This document shows, one piece after another, positions 7,770 through 16,253 of a DNA stretch of 64,000 bases. How positions within the stretch are numbered: position 1 is the first letter of the stretch; each line of letters opens with the position of its first letter. Origin of the DNA: CAZJYC01 sp964550165 (GTDB lineage: Bacteria; Acidobacteriota; Aminicenantia; Aminicenantales; Aminicenantaceae). The stretch lies in NCBI GenBank assembly GCA_964550165.1, contig CAZJYC010000003.1, positions 1 to 64,000 on the forward strand, written 5' to 3'. The translations under genes and the position numbers were made by a program. The notes beneath the pieces are model-generated. The model made no database searches, had not been told where the DNA came from, and worked only from the letters and a program-made list of their open reading frames with translations.

Positions 7770-9037
7770 AAGGCACCTCCGCGGAATTCTTGATTTTTCC
7801 CAAAGTATATGCCTACTCCGGCTTGGACGAAATTTCTTAGATTATTCTCGATTTTTTCTTTTGTCTGGCTGGGCAGCAAAGTTGGATCCTCGGTTATGAA
7901 ACGGAGGATTGCGACTCCCGGCATGATGGCAAGGATTGCTGGAATATTGCTTCTCGGACTGAAGAGTTGTTCTGCGACCCGGTCGGCTTGAGCTGCAAGC
8001 TCCTCATCCCATTTAAAGAAAGTCAGTCCGCTCGTTTCTCTTATTTTATTCAGATTGCTGAAGATGGCTTGCTTCAGAGTCTCTTGACTCCAGGACCTGT
8101 ATTTGTTTTCAGGAAAAAGGAGGAGAGCGAAGGCATAAAAGCCGCCCGGGTTTTTCTTATCCCGGGAAAAATGAGCACTGAAACCGGCGCTTTCATAGAT
8201 TTTGCCCAGGACTTTCTCCTTGTACGCCTTCATGGCATCTTCCAGGAAAGGCGAGGAAGTGTAGATAAGAAGCATACCTCTGAAGTTTTGGGGGATGGGT
8301 GGAGCGGGTTTTCCTTCAGCCTTGCTGCGGGCATATCGTTTGGCATAGTCATCGGCTTCTGCTAAGAACGAAAGCGGTGGAAGGGAACTCTTCGCTCTCA
8401 AATCATTTATTTTTTCCTGGATTTCCTTTTTGACTTCCTCTTCCTCCATAGGCACAAAAGAAAGGAGAAAATCCTCAGTTATGTAATAACCTTCGTTTTC
8501 TTCAAAAATGACGCCCACTCCCAGCTCATCGAATTCCGGGTCCAGGATATTCTCCCTGTGCCCGGGGCTTTTCATGAACCCCTCGTGGGTGACCTCGGCC
8601 GCATAACTCTCGCTGAATGCCACGTTTTCTCCGTTTTTCCTGAAGTAGAATCCTGCTTCCAAGAGCCTGTCCGTGTAATCTTTGCCTGTGGAGGAGAAAT
8701 GGGAAGGTTCTTTGTTCAAATAAGAAGCCATATCCTGGCTGTGCTTCCGGGCAACGACGGTCAATTCTGGAGAAAGCCTGAGAGACGCAAGGCCCTGTTT
8801 TTCCCTCTCCTTGTTAACTAGCTCAAACAGCTTCTTCTCGATAGCCAGGATATTTTTTTGCGGCGGTATGTTCGAAATTCTGGATGTACTGGGAAAGATC
8901 ATGACGAGCAATACGGCAAAACCTAAAAAGCTTTTCCATCGCCAGAAAAATGGGACAACACCTTTTTTTTCGATGGGGTCAAGAAAGCGTTTTTTTGCAG
9001 GCACCAGCCTGATCTGATTGAGCTTTTTTATCAGCAT
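7742..9037 (-). CDS. CAP/SCP-PR1 family protein with one intact and further degenerate CAP units
   Basis: A 431-aa membrane-anchored or secreted protein with a basic N-terminus and one helix (FLGFAVLLVMIF, residues about 38-50). Residues 65-195 form a recognisable CAP domain: LVNKEREKQGLASL, ARKHSQDMA, GENVAFS, and SPGHRENILDPEFDELGVGV. Two later stretches, at about 205-245 and 325-365, begin with CAP-like helices (INDLRAKSSLPPLSF; LNKIRETSGLTFFKWDEELA) but lack the conserved His/Glu cavity. They appear to be decayed duplicates. The gene overlaps the following Tat-racemase by 28 bases. Bacterial CAP proteins are secreted and mostly of unknown biochemical function. Confidence 0.8.
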   Translation of the reverse strand: MLIKKLNQIRLVPAKKRFLDPIEKKGVVPFFWRWKSFLGFAVLLVMIFPSTSRISNIPPQKNILAIEKKLFELVNKEREKQGLASLRLSPELTVVARKHSQDMASYLNKEPSHFSSTGKDYTDRLLEAGFYFRKNGENVAFSESYAAEVTHEGFMKSPGHRENILDPEFDELGVGVIFEENEGYYITEDFLLSFVPMEEEEVKKEIQEKINDLRAKSSLPPLSFLAEADDYAKRYARSKAEGKPAPPIPQNFRGMLLIYTSSPFLEDAMKAYKEKVLGKIYESAGFSAHFSRDKKNPGGFYAFALLLFPENKYRSWSQETLKQAIFSNLNKIRETSGLTFFKWDEELAAQADRVAEQLFSPRSNIPAILAIMPGVAILRFITEDPTLLPSQTKEKIENNLRNFVQAGVGIYFGKNQEFRGGAFWVVILLRK

Positions 9038-9121
9038 TCAAAGAGATCCCATAAAAAATTTTGCTTTACTTTCGCCGGGATTATCTTAACATAAAAAATA
9101 AAAAATAAAGAGGAGATAAGC

Positions 9122-10639
9122 ATGAGCAACAAAAAATTTTCATCTCTCCTGGTGGCGTTCTTTTATCTTGCCCTTTCGTCTGTTCTTGTTTTTCAGAACT
9201 TAGCGGCACAGCAGACAGATGAGCAAAGACTTCTTCAGAGCCTCCATTCGATTTCCAGCCACACTCTTTTCGATTACGTGAGAGAACTGGCTTCTGAAAA
9301 ATATGCCGGCCGCCTGACAGGAACAGAGGAATACAACGCCAGCGCCCGCTGGGTGGCCTCACATTTCGAGAAATGGGGAATTCGGCCCGGCGCTTTGGAA
9401 AGTTCTTATCTTCAGGCTTTTCCGATCCCCTACACTCTGGTCTTTAAGGGCTGCGAGGTTTCGCTTCATGTCCCCGTTAAAGACTCCTTTATCAAAAAGT
9501 ATTACCGCTATGAAGACGAGTTCATCCCCGGCTCCACCTCAGGCTCGGGCGAGGTCACGGCTGAAGTCATCTATGTCGGCTACGGCATCACCGCCCCGGA
9601 GCTCGGCTACGATGAGTACAAAGGCGTCGATGTCAAGGGAAAAATCCTCTTGATGGAAAGGGAAGTTCCTGTCTCACCGGACAAAGACGCGGAGCTATTC
9701 AAGAAATGGCGTCCGTACTCTTTCCATCAGTACAAGCTGGAGAATGCGGTCGCCCACGGCGCCAGAGGGATGCTCTACAATTACGGGCCTATTGGCAATC
9801 CCAACAATTCCTACAGAGAAGGCTTCATCTACAGTCATGTGGGCGATGCTGTCGTCGCCGATATCTTTGCCGGGACAGCCTGCACGCACAAAGATGTTGT
9901 TGAAAAAATCCAGAAGACTTTGAAACCTCATTCTTTTGCCACTGGTAAAACCGTCAACATCAAAAATAACACCGAGCATCACCCCGAAGGCATCGGCTAC
10001 AATGTCATCGGCCTTCTGGAAGGGTCTGATCCTGCGCTCAAGGACGAAGTCATCATCCTCGGAGGACATCTCGACCATCTCGGCCGCTGCTACGAAATCA
10101 TGCCCGGAGCCAACGACAACGCATCGGCCGTTGCGGTCATGATGGGGATTGCCGAAGCCATGGCCAGATGCCCGATCAAGCCCCGTCGCTCGATTATGTT
10201 TCTCTGCTTCGGCTCTGAAGAGCAGGGAGTTGTTGGCTCAGAGTATTACGTTGAGAACCCCGCCTTTCCTCTGGAAAAAACTGTTGCCTTCATCAACATG
10301 GACGGCGTCGGCTGCGGCGATAGAATAAATGCGCTTGCCGCAAAAAATTATCCTGAATTCTGGGGATATATCAACAAAGCCAACGAAAAATATATCCACC
10401 GCATCATCCGCCCCAGCTCTTTTGCCAACATTGCACGTCCAAGGCTCGATGCGGCCCGCTTCATGTGGAAATGCGTTCCGACCATATCCTTTTCTGTTTC
10501 AGGATCTCGCTCCTACTACCATATCACCAAGGATAACATCGCAACCATAACTCCTGAAATCCTGGAAGACCTGGCCCAATTGCTCTTTGTTGCGGTTCTG
10601 GATATGGCCAATCAGGATACGATTGATTTTAGAAAGTAA
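9122..10639 (+). CDS. Secreted M28-family zinc aminopeptidase with PA domain
   Basis: A 505-aa exported metallopeptidase. A signal peptide (LLVAFFYLALSSVLVFQNLAAQ) is followed by an N-terminal segment, a protease-associated insert at about 140-280, and the M28 catalytic domain at about 285-490. Two-zinc ligands and catalytic residues are visible: H316 and D318 in GGHLDHLG, D332 in GANDNASA, the Glu pair in FGSEEQGVVGSEYY, and D394 in INMDGVG. AAAGAGGAG precedes the ATG at proper spacing. It is divergent from the CAP gene, with 84 bases between them. The likely role is degradation of peptides in the periplasm or outside the cell. Confidence 0.9.
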   Translation: MSNKKFSSLLVAFFYLALSSVLVFQNLAAQQTDEQRLLQSLHSISSHTLFDYVRELASEKYAGRLTGTEEYNASARWVASHFEKWGIRPGALESSYLQAFPIPYTLVFKGCEVSLHVPVKDSFIKKYYRYEDEFIPGSTSGSGEVTAEVIYVGYGITAPELGYDEYKGVDVKGKILLMEREVPVSPDKDAELFKKWRPYSFHQYKLENAVAHGARGMLYNYGPIGNPNNSYREGFIYSHVGDAVVADIFAGTACTHKDVVEKIQKTLKPHSFATGKTVNIKNNTEHHPEGIGYNVIGLLEGSDPALKDEVIILGGHLDHLGRCYEIMPGANDNASAVAVMMGIAEAMARCPIKPRRSIMFLCFGSEEQGVVGSEYYVENPAFPLEKTVAFINMDGVGCGDRINALAAKNYPEFWGYINKANEKYIHRIIRPSSFANIARPRLDAARFMWKCVPTISFSVSGSRSYYHITKDNIATITPEILEDLAQLLFVAVLDMANQDTIDFRK

Positions 10640-10651
10640 CAAAAAACCATA

Positions 10652-10735
10652 ATGAGATTTCATACCCCAACCAAAATCTTTTTCGGCTCGGGGATGATTT
10701 CCAGGATTAAGGAAATTGTTGGCGAAAATTTTTAA
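10652..10735 (+). pseudogene. N-terminal fragment of an iron-containing alcohol dehydrogenase
   Basis: A 27-codon reading frame beginning MRFHTPTKIFFGSGMISRI matches the typical opening of iron-containing alcohol dehydrogenases (F-x-x-P-T-K-I-x-F-G-x-G). It ends at TAA after IKEIVGENF, where the intact family continues for about 350 residues. Nothing of the NAD- or iron-binding parts follows; the next gene is the convergent M48 protease at 10753. This looks like the 5' end left after a deletion that removed the rest of the gene. No ribosome site is clear. It is unlikely to be functional. Confidence 0.65.
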
Positions 10736-10752
10736 AAGCGCTATACCGCCCT

Positions 10753-12456
10753 CTATTTTTTTTCGATGAGGAGCTGAAGGATTTCCAGCTCGTCAGCGTC
10801 GAACCAGATTCTATAGCAGGAAAGACATTTATCCACCGGAACAAAATACTGGTAGTTGTAAGGCCTGGGAAGCATTCGCGCTCCACAATTCGGGCAGAAA
10901 ATTCCCGGGCTCTGCAGACTGATTTTTGTGGTGTGAATCGGATTCAGCAAAAATTTCTCTTTGAACTCCTGAGCTTTTTTTATCAAGGTCTCAGAAAACG
11001 TCACTTCCTTGCGCGTCAGAATACGGTCCACGATAGCTGAGTCCACCAATTTTCCGCCACATTGAGGACAGAACTTTATGGCAATGCCCTCGTAGAAACC
11101 CTCATGAAGAGGACGGCGGCAGCGCGGACATTTGTTCTGCTTGTTTGCGTCTATCGGCTTTTTTTTGCCTAGGCTGCGCAGCGCGTTCCGGACCTGGGCG
11201 AATTCCCTGGCCGGCGCCGCGATATTTTCCTGCAGATTCTTGACCCGGATCAGCGGCGTAAAAAAGCGGACAAACAAAAGCTCATCAAGGGCATAAGGTC
11301 CCTGCCAGTTGCCGTGAGGGTCTTTAATCGCCCAGATTTTCCCCTCCTTTGGCTCTAAATCTGCTGCTTCCGCCACCTCTTGAGGAACTTCTTTAAGTTT
11401 TTCCTCCTGAGAGAGGAGAAGAGTCCTTGCCTTTTCCCGTTCTTTCCGGATCTCCCAGACCTCCTCGATGATTTTAGCCGGCCTGGTATGGGCCATCTCT
11501 GCCAGGAGTTTGACTCTTTTCATCAAAGGAGGATGGGAGTTGAAGAGATTGGCAAAGAATCCTTCAGACTCCCCTCCTGACTCAGGATGGACGATGAACA
11601 AAGGGCTGTAGGTCAGGTTAAAATCGCCAACAAAGGAGTTTTTCAAATGGGCCTTGTAGATAGCGCGGGCAAGAGCTTTTGGATTCCGGCAAAGCTCCAC
11701 GGCTGCGGCATCGGCAAGGATCTCCCGTTCCCTGCTGATGAGGGTGCTCAAGAGGTGCATAATCAGCGCTGAGAGGGAGACGGCCAGATAAAGCAATGGA
11801 GGTCCTCCTCCTCCTGTTTGAGACGGTTGTCCTGGAGTAGGTCTTTCTGGCTCCAAAGCCTGCCGGAAGCGCTCGAAAAAGTTGGCGAGCGAGCAGACCA
11901 TGGTGAGATAAAAGGCATCCCCGCGGCTGATATGGGCCATCTCATGGGAAACCACAGCTTCAATTTCGTCCCTGGTGAATTCGGAAAGTAAACCTTCAGT
12001 GATAACTATGACTGGCGTATTATCCGGAGAGATCAATGCCATCGAGTTGATGGCAAATGAGGGCAGAACATAAGGGATGACTTTGGGCAGGCCGCTGGCA
12101 ATCCTTATGCCTTCCACCGTGTTGATAAACTGCTGGTGATAGCGGTCCAGAAAGTCAGGAAGCTGAGCTCCGAGGCGCTTGAGGATAAAATTTGCCCCGA
12201 ATCTTCTTGCTTCGAGAAGATGGAAGGAGGCGATAATAATGGCCGAAGCGGCGATAATCGGGAGGGCACTTATCCAGAAATTTTTTGAGAGGAATTTCTC
12301 CACATCGAGCACAAACCCGAAGCCTGTAAGAAAAATTGCAGCAATCAGCCCGATGGCGAAAAAATAAAAAAGCATCAGCACGAAAAAAAGAGAAAGGCTC
12401 TTTTTCCACTGCTTGCGCTGGATTTCGTAAAAATCCGGAACGAGCTTAGTTCTCAT
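10753..12456 (-). CDS. M48 family membrane metalloprotease fused to GYF_2-like and zinc-ribbon domains
   Basis: A 567-aa HtpX-like zinc endopeptidase. Two N-terminal helices lie at residues 20-80. The catalytic HEMAH (H171, E172, H175) and the third-ligand region REILADAAA (near E245) are intact, and another hydrophobic stretch lies near 220-240. The C-terminal third is unusual: a GYF_2/DUF4339-like segment at about 375-425 (GNWQGPYALDELL), then two TFIIB-like zinc ribbons with CxxC pairs at about 443-468 and 521-547. The add-ons suggest a cytosolic recognition module for clients. HtpX-type proteases take part in membrane-protein quality control. The gene stands alone on the minus strand. Confidence 0.85.
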   Translation of the reverse strand: MRTKLVPDFYEIQRKQWKKSLSLFFVLMLFYFFAIGLIAAIFLTGFGFVLDVEKFLSKNFWISALPIIAASAIIIASFHLLEARRFGANFILKRLGAQLPDFLDRYHQQFINTVEGIRIASGLPKVIPYVLPSFAINSMALISPDNTPVIVITEGLLSEFTRDEIEAVVSHEMAHISRGDAFYLTMVCSLANFFERFRQALEPERPTPGQPSQTGGGGPPLLYLAVSLSALIMHLLSTLISREREILADAAAVELCRNPKALARAIYKAHLKNSFVGDFNLTYSPLFIVHPESGGESEGFFANLFNSHPPLMKRVKLLAEMAHTRPAKIIEEVWEIRKEREKARTLLLSQEEKLKEVPQEVAEAADLEPKEGKIWAIKDPHGNWQGPYALDELLFVRFFTPLIRVKNLQENIAAPAREFAQVRNALRSLGKKKPIDANKQNKCPRCRRPLHEGFYEGIAIKFCPQCGGKLVDSAIVDRILTRKEVTFSETLIKKAQEFKEKFLLNPIHTTKISLQSPGIFCPNCGARMLPRPYNYQYFVPVDKCLSCYRIWFDADELEILQLLIEKK

Positions 12457-12500
12457 GACTTTCCGCAGTTAATAATCTGATACAAAGGCAACAATAAAAG

Positions 12501-12763
12501 TGTCATCGCGAGGGTGAGCCGAGGCCGCGAGCGGAGCGTGGCGGGAAACGACATGGCAGTCTCATTCGTGTCGAGCTTAGCGAAGCAATCGCATTAAATT
12601 TAAAGGGATTGCCACGGCGCTCCGCGCTCCGCAACGACTCAGGCGGATTGCCGCGCTCCCTTCGGTCGCTCACAATGACAAAGAGATCGCTGTGCCTTTC
12701 AGGCTTCGCAATGAAATGTTTGTACAATATTGCTTTGCTCCCTTCGGTCGCTCACGATGATAA
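12501..12763. repeat. Intergenic repeat cluster, TGTCATCGCGAG / CTCCCTTCGGTCGCTCACAATGA type
   Basis: The region opens with TGTCATCGCGAGGGTGAGC and contains two near-identical copies of CTCCCTTCGGTCGCTCAC followed by AATGA or GATGA (about 12656-12680 and 12738-12762). The ends are imperfect inverted complements. A second element of the same type is at 24553-24675, and a short piece lies at about 19431-19470. This is a dispersed, non-coding palindromic element found between genes. Short reading frames inside it are by-products. Confidence 0.65.
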
Positions 12764-13027
12764 TATAACGACATTTAATGCGTGTGTATTCATATCAATT
12801 TTTTTAGCCCCTGTCCAGATTCAACATCTTTTTCAGGTTTAGGGCTTTGCCCATAAATCAGTTTAAAAAATGAATTCATTTCCACAGTCATGGCGAATCC
12901 AAAAGGCGTGGAAATCTTTTTTTCAGAATTTCATATTGTATTTTCTCTTTTTTGGAGTATTATGAGATATTCTGGCGGGTGAAGTTCGATCATAAATAAT
13001 GGAAAGGTTTTGACGAGTCCTGATGTC
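12764..13027. other. Intergenic region with no recognised feature
   Basis: AT-rich sequence before the LpxR-like gene. GGAAAGG at 13001-13007 is the only ribosome-site-like stretch. I see no convincing promoter, RNA or coding remnant. Confidence 0.4.
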
Positions 13028-14065
13028 ATGAAACGGAAAGTCCTAATCCTTTCGGTCCTCGTAGGAGTGTTGTTTCTGGCAGCTGCCGCTCGCGGCGAAC
13101 AGGATAAGAGTTCAGGCGTTCTCAGCTTTCGCCTTGAAAATGATATGTTCGCCGGGACGGACCGGTATTACACCAACGGCGTAAGGATGACCTGGGTTTC
13201 GCCGGCCATGACAAAAGCTGACAAGAATTCCCGCTTGCCCAAATGGATTCATTTCCTGAACAAGGTGGGCCCTTTTACGGGCAGAACAGCCTCCGAGAAC
13301 AACGTCTCCATTTTCCTCGGGCAGAATACCTACACGCCCAGCGACATCGAGAGCAGCGACCTGATCAGGGATGACCGTCCTTATGCAGGAATGACCTATC
13401 TTGGATTCGGCTTTTACAGCAGGAATACCAGCATCATGGATAGCCTGGAGTTCTATTTCGGAATCATAGGGCCCCATTCCTTTGCCGAACAGAGCCAAAA
13501 ATTTCTTCATGACTTCTTCAACTGGGCTTACCCTCAAGGCTGGGACAACCAGCTTCGCGATGAGCCAGCCCTCGAACTTCTCTTTGATCACAAATGGAAA
13601 TTCATTCAGTCTGGAGAAAATGAAGGATTCCGATATGATGCGATTCCTCACCTCGGGGCCGGCCTGGGAAATATTTATATAGGCGCCAGAGCAGGGGTTT
13701 TATTGCGTTGCGGCTGGAATCTGCCCGAAGATTTCGGAACTCATCTGTTCCTTCCGGGAAGCGGGAAGACGGCTTCCTCTGATAAAAAAGATACCGTTAA
13801 CAATCGGCAAGGACGATTCGGGATTTATTTTTATACAGGAGTAGAAGGAGAGACCGTCCTCAGGGATATATTCCTCGACGGCAACACCTTTGTCAAAAGC
13901 CACGGCGTGGACAGAGAGTCGTTTGTGGCTGGAATTGTGGGCGGTGTAGCCCTGACTACGGGCCGATTCACAATTGCCTACGGATATTTTTACCAGACAA
14001 AGCGGTTCAAGATGCAAAGAGGCAAGCAGGCCTACGGTCAGATCAACATATCTTTTTCCATTTAG
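13028..14065 (+). CDS. LpxR-family outer-membrane lipid A 3-O-deacylase (DUF2219)
   Basis: A predicted outer-membrane beta-barrel enzyme that removes a 3-linked acyl chain from lipid A. After a signal peptide (LILSVLVGVLFLAAAARG) comes the family signature: SFRLENDMFAGTDRYYTNG, then the surface-loop region DRPYAGMTYLGFGF, and a C-terminal barrel ending QINISFSI with a terminal aromatic/hydrophobic strand. At 345 aa it is close to the usual LpxR length. An upstream in-frame TTG at 13010 lies only two bases after GGAAAGG, so I prefer the ATG at 13028, where the signal peptide begins. The gene stands alone. It implies that the host makes lipid A or a similar outer-membrane lipid. Confidence 0.8.
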   Translation: MKRKVLILSVLVGVLFLAAAARGEQDKSSGVLSFRLENDMFAGTDRYYTNGVRMTWVSPAMTKADKNSRLPKWIHFLNKVGPFTGRTASENNVSIFLGQNTYTPSDIESSDLIRDDRPYAGMTYLGFGFYSRNTSIMDSLEFYFGIIGPHSFAEQSQKFLHDFFNWAYPQGWDNQLRDEPALELLFDHKWKFIQSGENEGFRYDAIPHLGAGLGNIYIGARAGVLLRCGWNLPEDFGTHLFLPGSGKTASSDKKDTVNNRQGRFGIYFYTGVEGETVLRDIFLDGNTFVKSHGVDRESFVAGIVGGVALTTGRFTIAYGYFYQTKRFKMQRGKQAYGQINISFSI

Positions 14066-14256
14066 CCAGTATTTATCCGGCATCAGTCTTTCCATAAGGC
14101 AAAAATTCCGAAAATTTTATCCCTCTCTTTCTTTCTTTGCCGTTGACACCATCGTTTTGGACATGATATGTTCAGGCCGCATCGGCAGCAGGTGAAAATG
14201 ACGCGAAATTGCGGCGGAATCAGCACAGGGCCAAAAAACAAATCTCTATATCTTAA

Positions 14257-14628
14257 ATAGATGAGACAGAATTATGCCTTAAGAATTTTAAAACGGAGGT
14301 AATTGAAGCGGTTGGCTATCTATTTATCCCCATTTTTAATATCTACTGGCTCTTTTATATTCTTTTTTCACTGCCATTAAGAATGAAGCAAATTGAAAAA
14401 AAGCATTTTGGGAAAAATGTCGGTTTCTATTTTCATCCTGTTTTGATATCAATCTTGTTGATTGCATTTTCATTGCTGTCAAATCTACAGGCAGCATCAT
14501 CTCTTGAAGAAATGAAACTTGGTGAATATTTATTCTTTTTGTCAGCACTATTTGTCCTGTGGCTAACAATTCAGGCAAAATTGAATGCATTCTTTGATTT
14601 TCATAAGAATATTATTATTAGCGAGTAA
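14257..14628 (+). pseudogene. Small membrane-protein gene or 5'-truncated remnant without a normal start
   Basis: An open frame from a stop at 14254 to TAA at 14628 encodes three hydrophobic segments: EAVGYLFIPIFNIYWLFYI, HPVLISILLIAFSLLSNL and YLFFLSALFVLWLTI. The first contains the FIPIFNIYW pattern seen in small membrane domains of unknown function. The only ATG (14383) lies after that first segment, while a good GGAGG (14295-14299) precedes a region with no ATG, GTG or TTG in frame (ATT at 14302 is the best placed). Either the gene uses a rare ATT start or it is a decayed fragment. The rest of 14066-14945 has no other supported feature, apart from a weak TTGACA at 14143. Confidence 0.35.
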
Positions 14629-14945
14629 TTAAAAAAAATAGCCTGTTGGGAACCATCAATGAGCGAAAGGAGCCACCTCCTCTCAGGAAAATAATTATTC
14701 GATTGAAATGAAGCAGCAAGAGCGTTAGATCGACTTGCTTTTTTATCAGAATTCAATTTTTTATTATGTCGGTAAACTCTGCCAGTTTTATAATTGGAAG
14801 AAAGATTTAAAGCGGGACGGTCTGAGACACCGGAGTTTGAAAATTGAAAGATGTTGGGTTATAGTTAAAAAGCTTAAGATACTTATTATTCCTTCATGAG
14901 AATCAACGAAGAAGAACATGTCAAGAGAATTGGCTACTTAACGGC

Positions 14946-15022
14946 GCGCCCGTAGCTCAGCTGGATAGAGCGATGGACTTCGAATCCAAAGGTCGGGGGT
15001 TCAAATCCCTCCGGGCGCGCCA
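14946..15022 (+). tRNA. tRNA-Arg, anticodon UCG
   Basis: A 77-base cloverleaf with acceptor GCGCCCG / CGGGCGC, D arm GCTCAGCTGGATAGAGC, anticodon loop CUUCGAA (anticodon UCG, reads CGA) and T arm with GGTTCAAATCC. The discriminator is G and CCA is encoded. The outermost anticodon-stem pair is an A-A mismatch; all else is standard. Confidence 0.93.
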
Positions 15023-15075
15023 GCTAAGTCTTCAGCTAAATGCCTTCCATCGTCTTTTTAGTCAGGGAAGGAGGG

Positions 15076-15336
15076 ATGACTTTCTTTCAAATCTATATCT
15101 GGCCCTTGATTGGATGCTCGATAGGGGCTGGAGCTGTTTACTGGTTCGGTCCGATGCTCATTGTTTTTGGCATGTTTGTGGTTGGCACGGCGAGTGTTGC
15201 TCTCAGAGAGATGGTTCTAGAAATAAAAAAAAAGATTAATGGAGAAAAGGTGGTAATCTTAACAGACTTTTTACAAACTCTTAACAAATTTTTAACAACT
15301 TTCGTTCTGGGTAATGGTAAATTAGATATCGATTAA
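15076..15336 (+). CDS. Small membrane protein, unknown function
   Basis: An 86-aa frame (98 aa if the ATG at 15040 is used) with two hydrophobic helices: IYIWPLIGCSIGAGAVYWF and PMLIVFGMFVVGTASVAL, followed by a basic helix EIKKKING. GGAAGGAGG lies directly against the ATG at 15076, closer than usual. Its 3' end overlaps four regularly spaced TTAACA-like hexamers that look regulatory, so the last 25 residues may be constrained by DNA function, or the frame may be accidental. I recognise no family. Confidence 0.4.
   Translation: MTFFQIYIWPLIGCSIGAGAVYWFGPMLIVFGMFVVGTASVALREMVLEIKKKINGEKVVILTDFLQTLNKFLTTFVLGNGKLDID
15259..15297 (+). promoter_or_regulatory. Four tandem TTAACA-like hexamers at 11-bp spacing (PhoB/PhoP-type operator)
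   Basis: TTAACA at 15259, TTTACA at 15270, TTAACA at 15281 and TTAACA at 15292 are each separated by exactly five bases. This is the direct-repeat geometry of OmpR-family response-regulator sites, and the hexamer matches the PhoP Pho-box consensus TT(A/T/C)ACA. A TAATGG or TAAATT (15312-15323) follows at a distance suitable for a -10 box. The next gene downstream is the beta-barrel gene at 15444. The regulator is not in this window. Confidence 0.55.
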
Positions 15337-15443
15337 CAATTTCGAGATGGGTGATAAATAAGAAATATAATCTGTCAAAATCCTAAGATCAAACAAATTC
15401 AAATTTTTTAAAGGATTTTATAAAAATATTGAGGAGGGAAAAA

Positions 15444-15986
15444 ATGAAAAAAATGCTGGGAATTTTTGCTTTGATTTTGTTCGCATTTATCTCTGTCCAA
15501 GGCGCTTCCGCTCAACCTGTAGAAGGAAAGAGATTTGAATTCTCAACCTCGGCCTCTATGTGGAATGTTAAGTCCGAATGGAGTGATGAGACTGAAACCT
15601 GGATCAACATACCTCTTAGAATCGGCTTTTTTGTCTATAAAGGATTGGAGATTGAGCCAGAATTGTTTCTGACCATCCCAACAGATGAGAGTGAGTATAC
15701 CGGCATACTCTTTCTAGGCAACATTTCCTATAATTTCAAAGCATCAAAAAGAGCGATTCCTTTTATACTCGGAGGATTTGGCATTGGCAACGGCCCGCAA
15801 AGTTTTTCTATGGCCTGGGATTGGGAAGAAAGTATCACCGCCTTAAATTTTGGAGCAGGAATTAAGTACATCGTGGGAAATTCAGCTGCCATCAGAATTG
15901 AATATCGATTCACGAGTTACTCAGCAGAAGGGGAACATTTTCGTACAGACAACAACATTTACTTAGGCGTTTCCATTTTCTTCTGA
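15444..15986 (+). CDS. Small outer-membrane beta-barrel protein
   Basis: A 180-aa exported protein with a signal peptide (MKKMLGIFALILFAFISVQGASA) and about eight amphipathic strands, such as FEFSTSASMW, NIPLRIGFFVY and GIKYIVGNSAAIRIEYRF. It ends in NIYLGVSIFF with a terminal Phe as in outer-membrane barrels. This resembles the OmpA/OmpW-like eight-stranded barrel class. GAGGAGGGA precedes the ATG at the right distance, which decides the start over an upstream TTG at 15429. Four phased TTAACA-like hexamers lie 150 bases upstream and suggest control by an OmpR-family regulator. The specific function is unknown. Confidence 0.7.
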   Translation: MKKMLGIFALILFAFISVQGASAQPVEGKRFEFSTSASMWNVKSEWSDETETWINIPLRIGFFVYKGLEIEPELFLTIPTDESEYTGILFLGNISYNFKASKRAIPFILGGFGIGNGPQSFSMAWDWEESITALNFGAGIKYIVGNSAAIRIEYRFTSYSAEGEHFRTDNNIYLGVSIFF

Positions 15987-16253
15987 TCCAGACGAAATAG
16001 AAATTTATTTTTGGTTGATTAATTTATCAATTATTTTTTCTTTCTCTAATCCTGAGACAGAGAGAATTTAGTCATTATTCATTGTTCTTTTCTAAGGGAT
16101 GTTTTTAACTTAAAGCCCAATCTTTACTTGAACACAGAAAATCCTCGTATTTTGATCACAAGTCTTAGCGTAAATCCCGGCTGCAGCCAGATTCATTTTG
16201 ATTTGACTTTGTGTTTTTTCTGAGCTAAAGACTATGCAGAAGCACAAAGAACA

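Noticed and set aside
12501..12763. CRISPR array
   Set aside because: The repeats are few, imperfect and inverted, without regular spacers; no cas genes are in the window.
12609..12842. A 77-aa reading frame (MPRRSALRNDSGG)
   Set aside because: It lies inside a dispersed palindromic repeat and has the arginine/serine-rich make-up typical of translated repeats.
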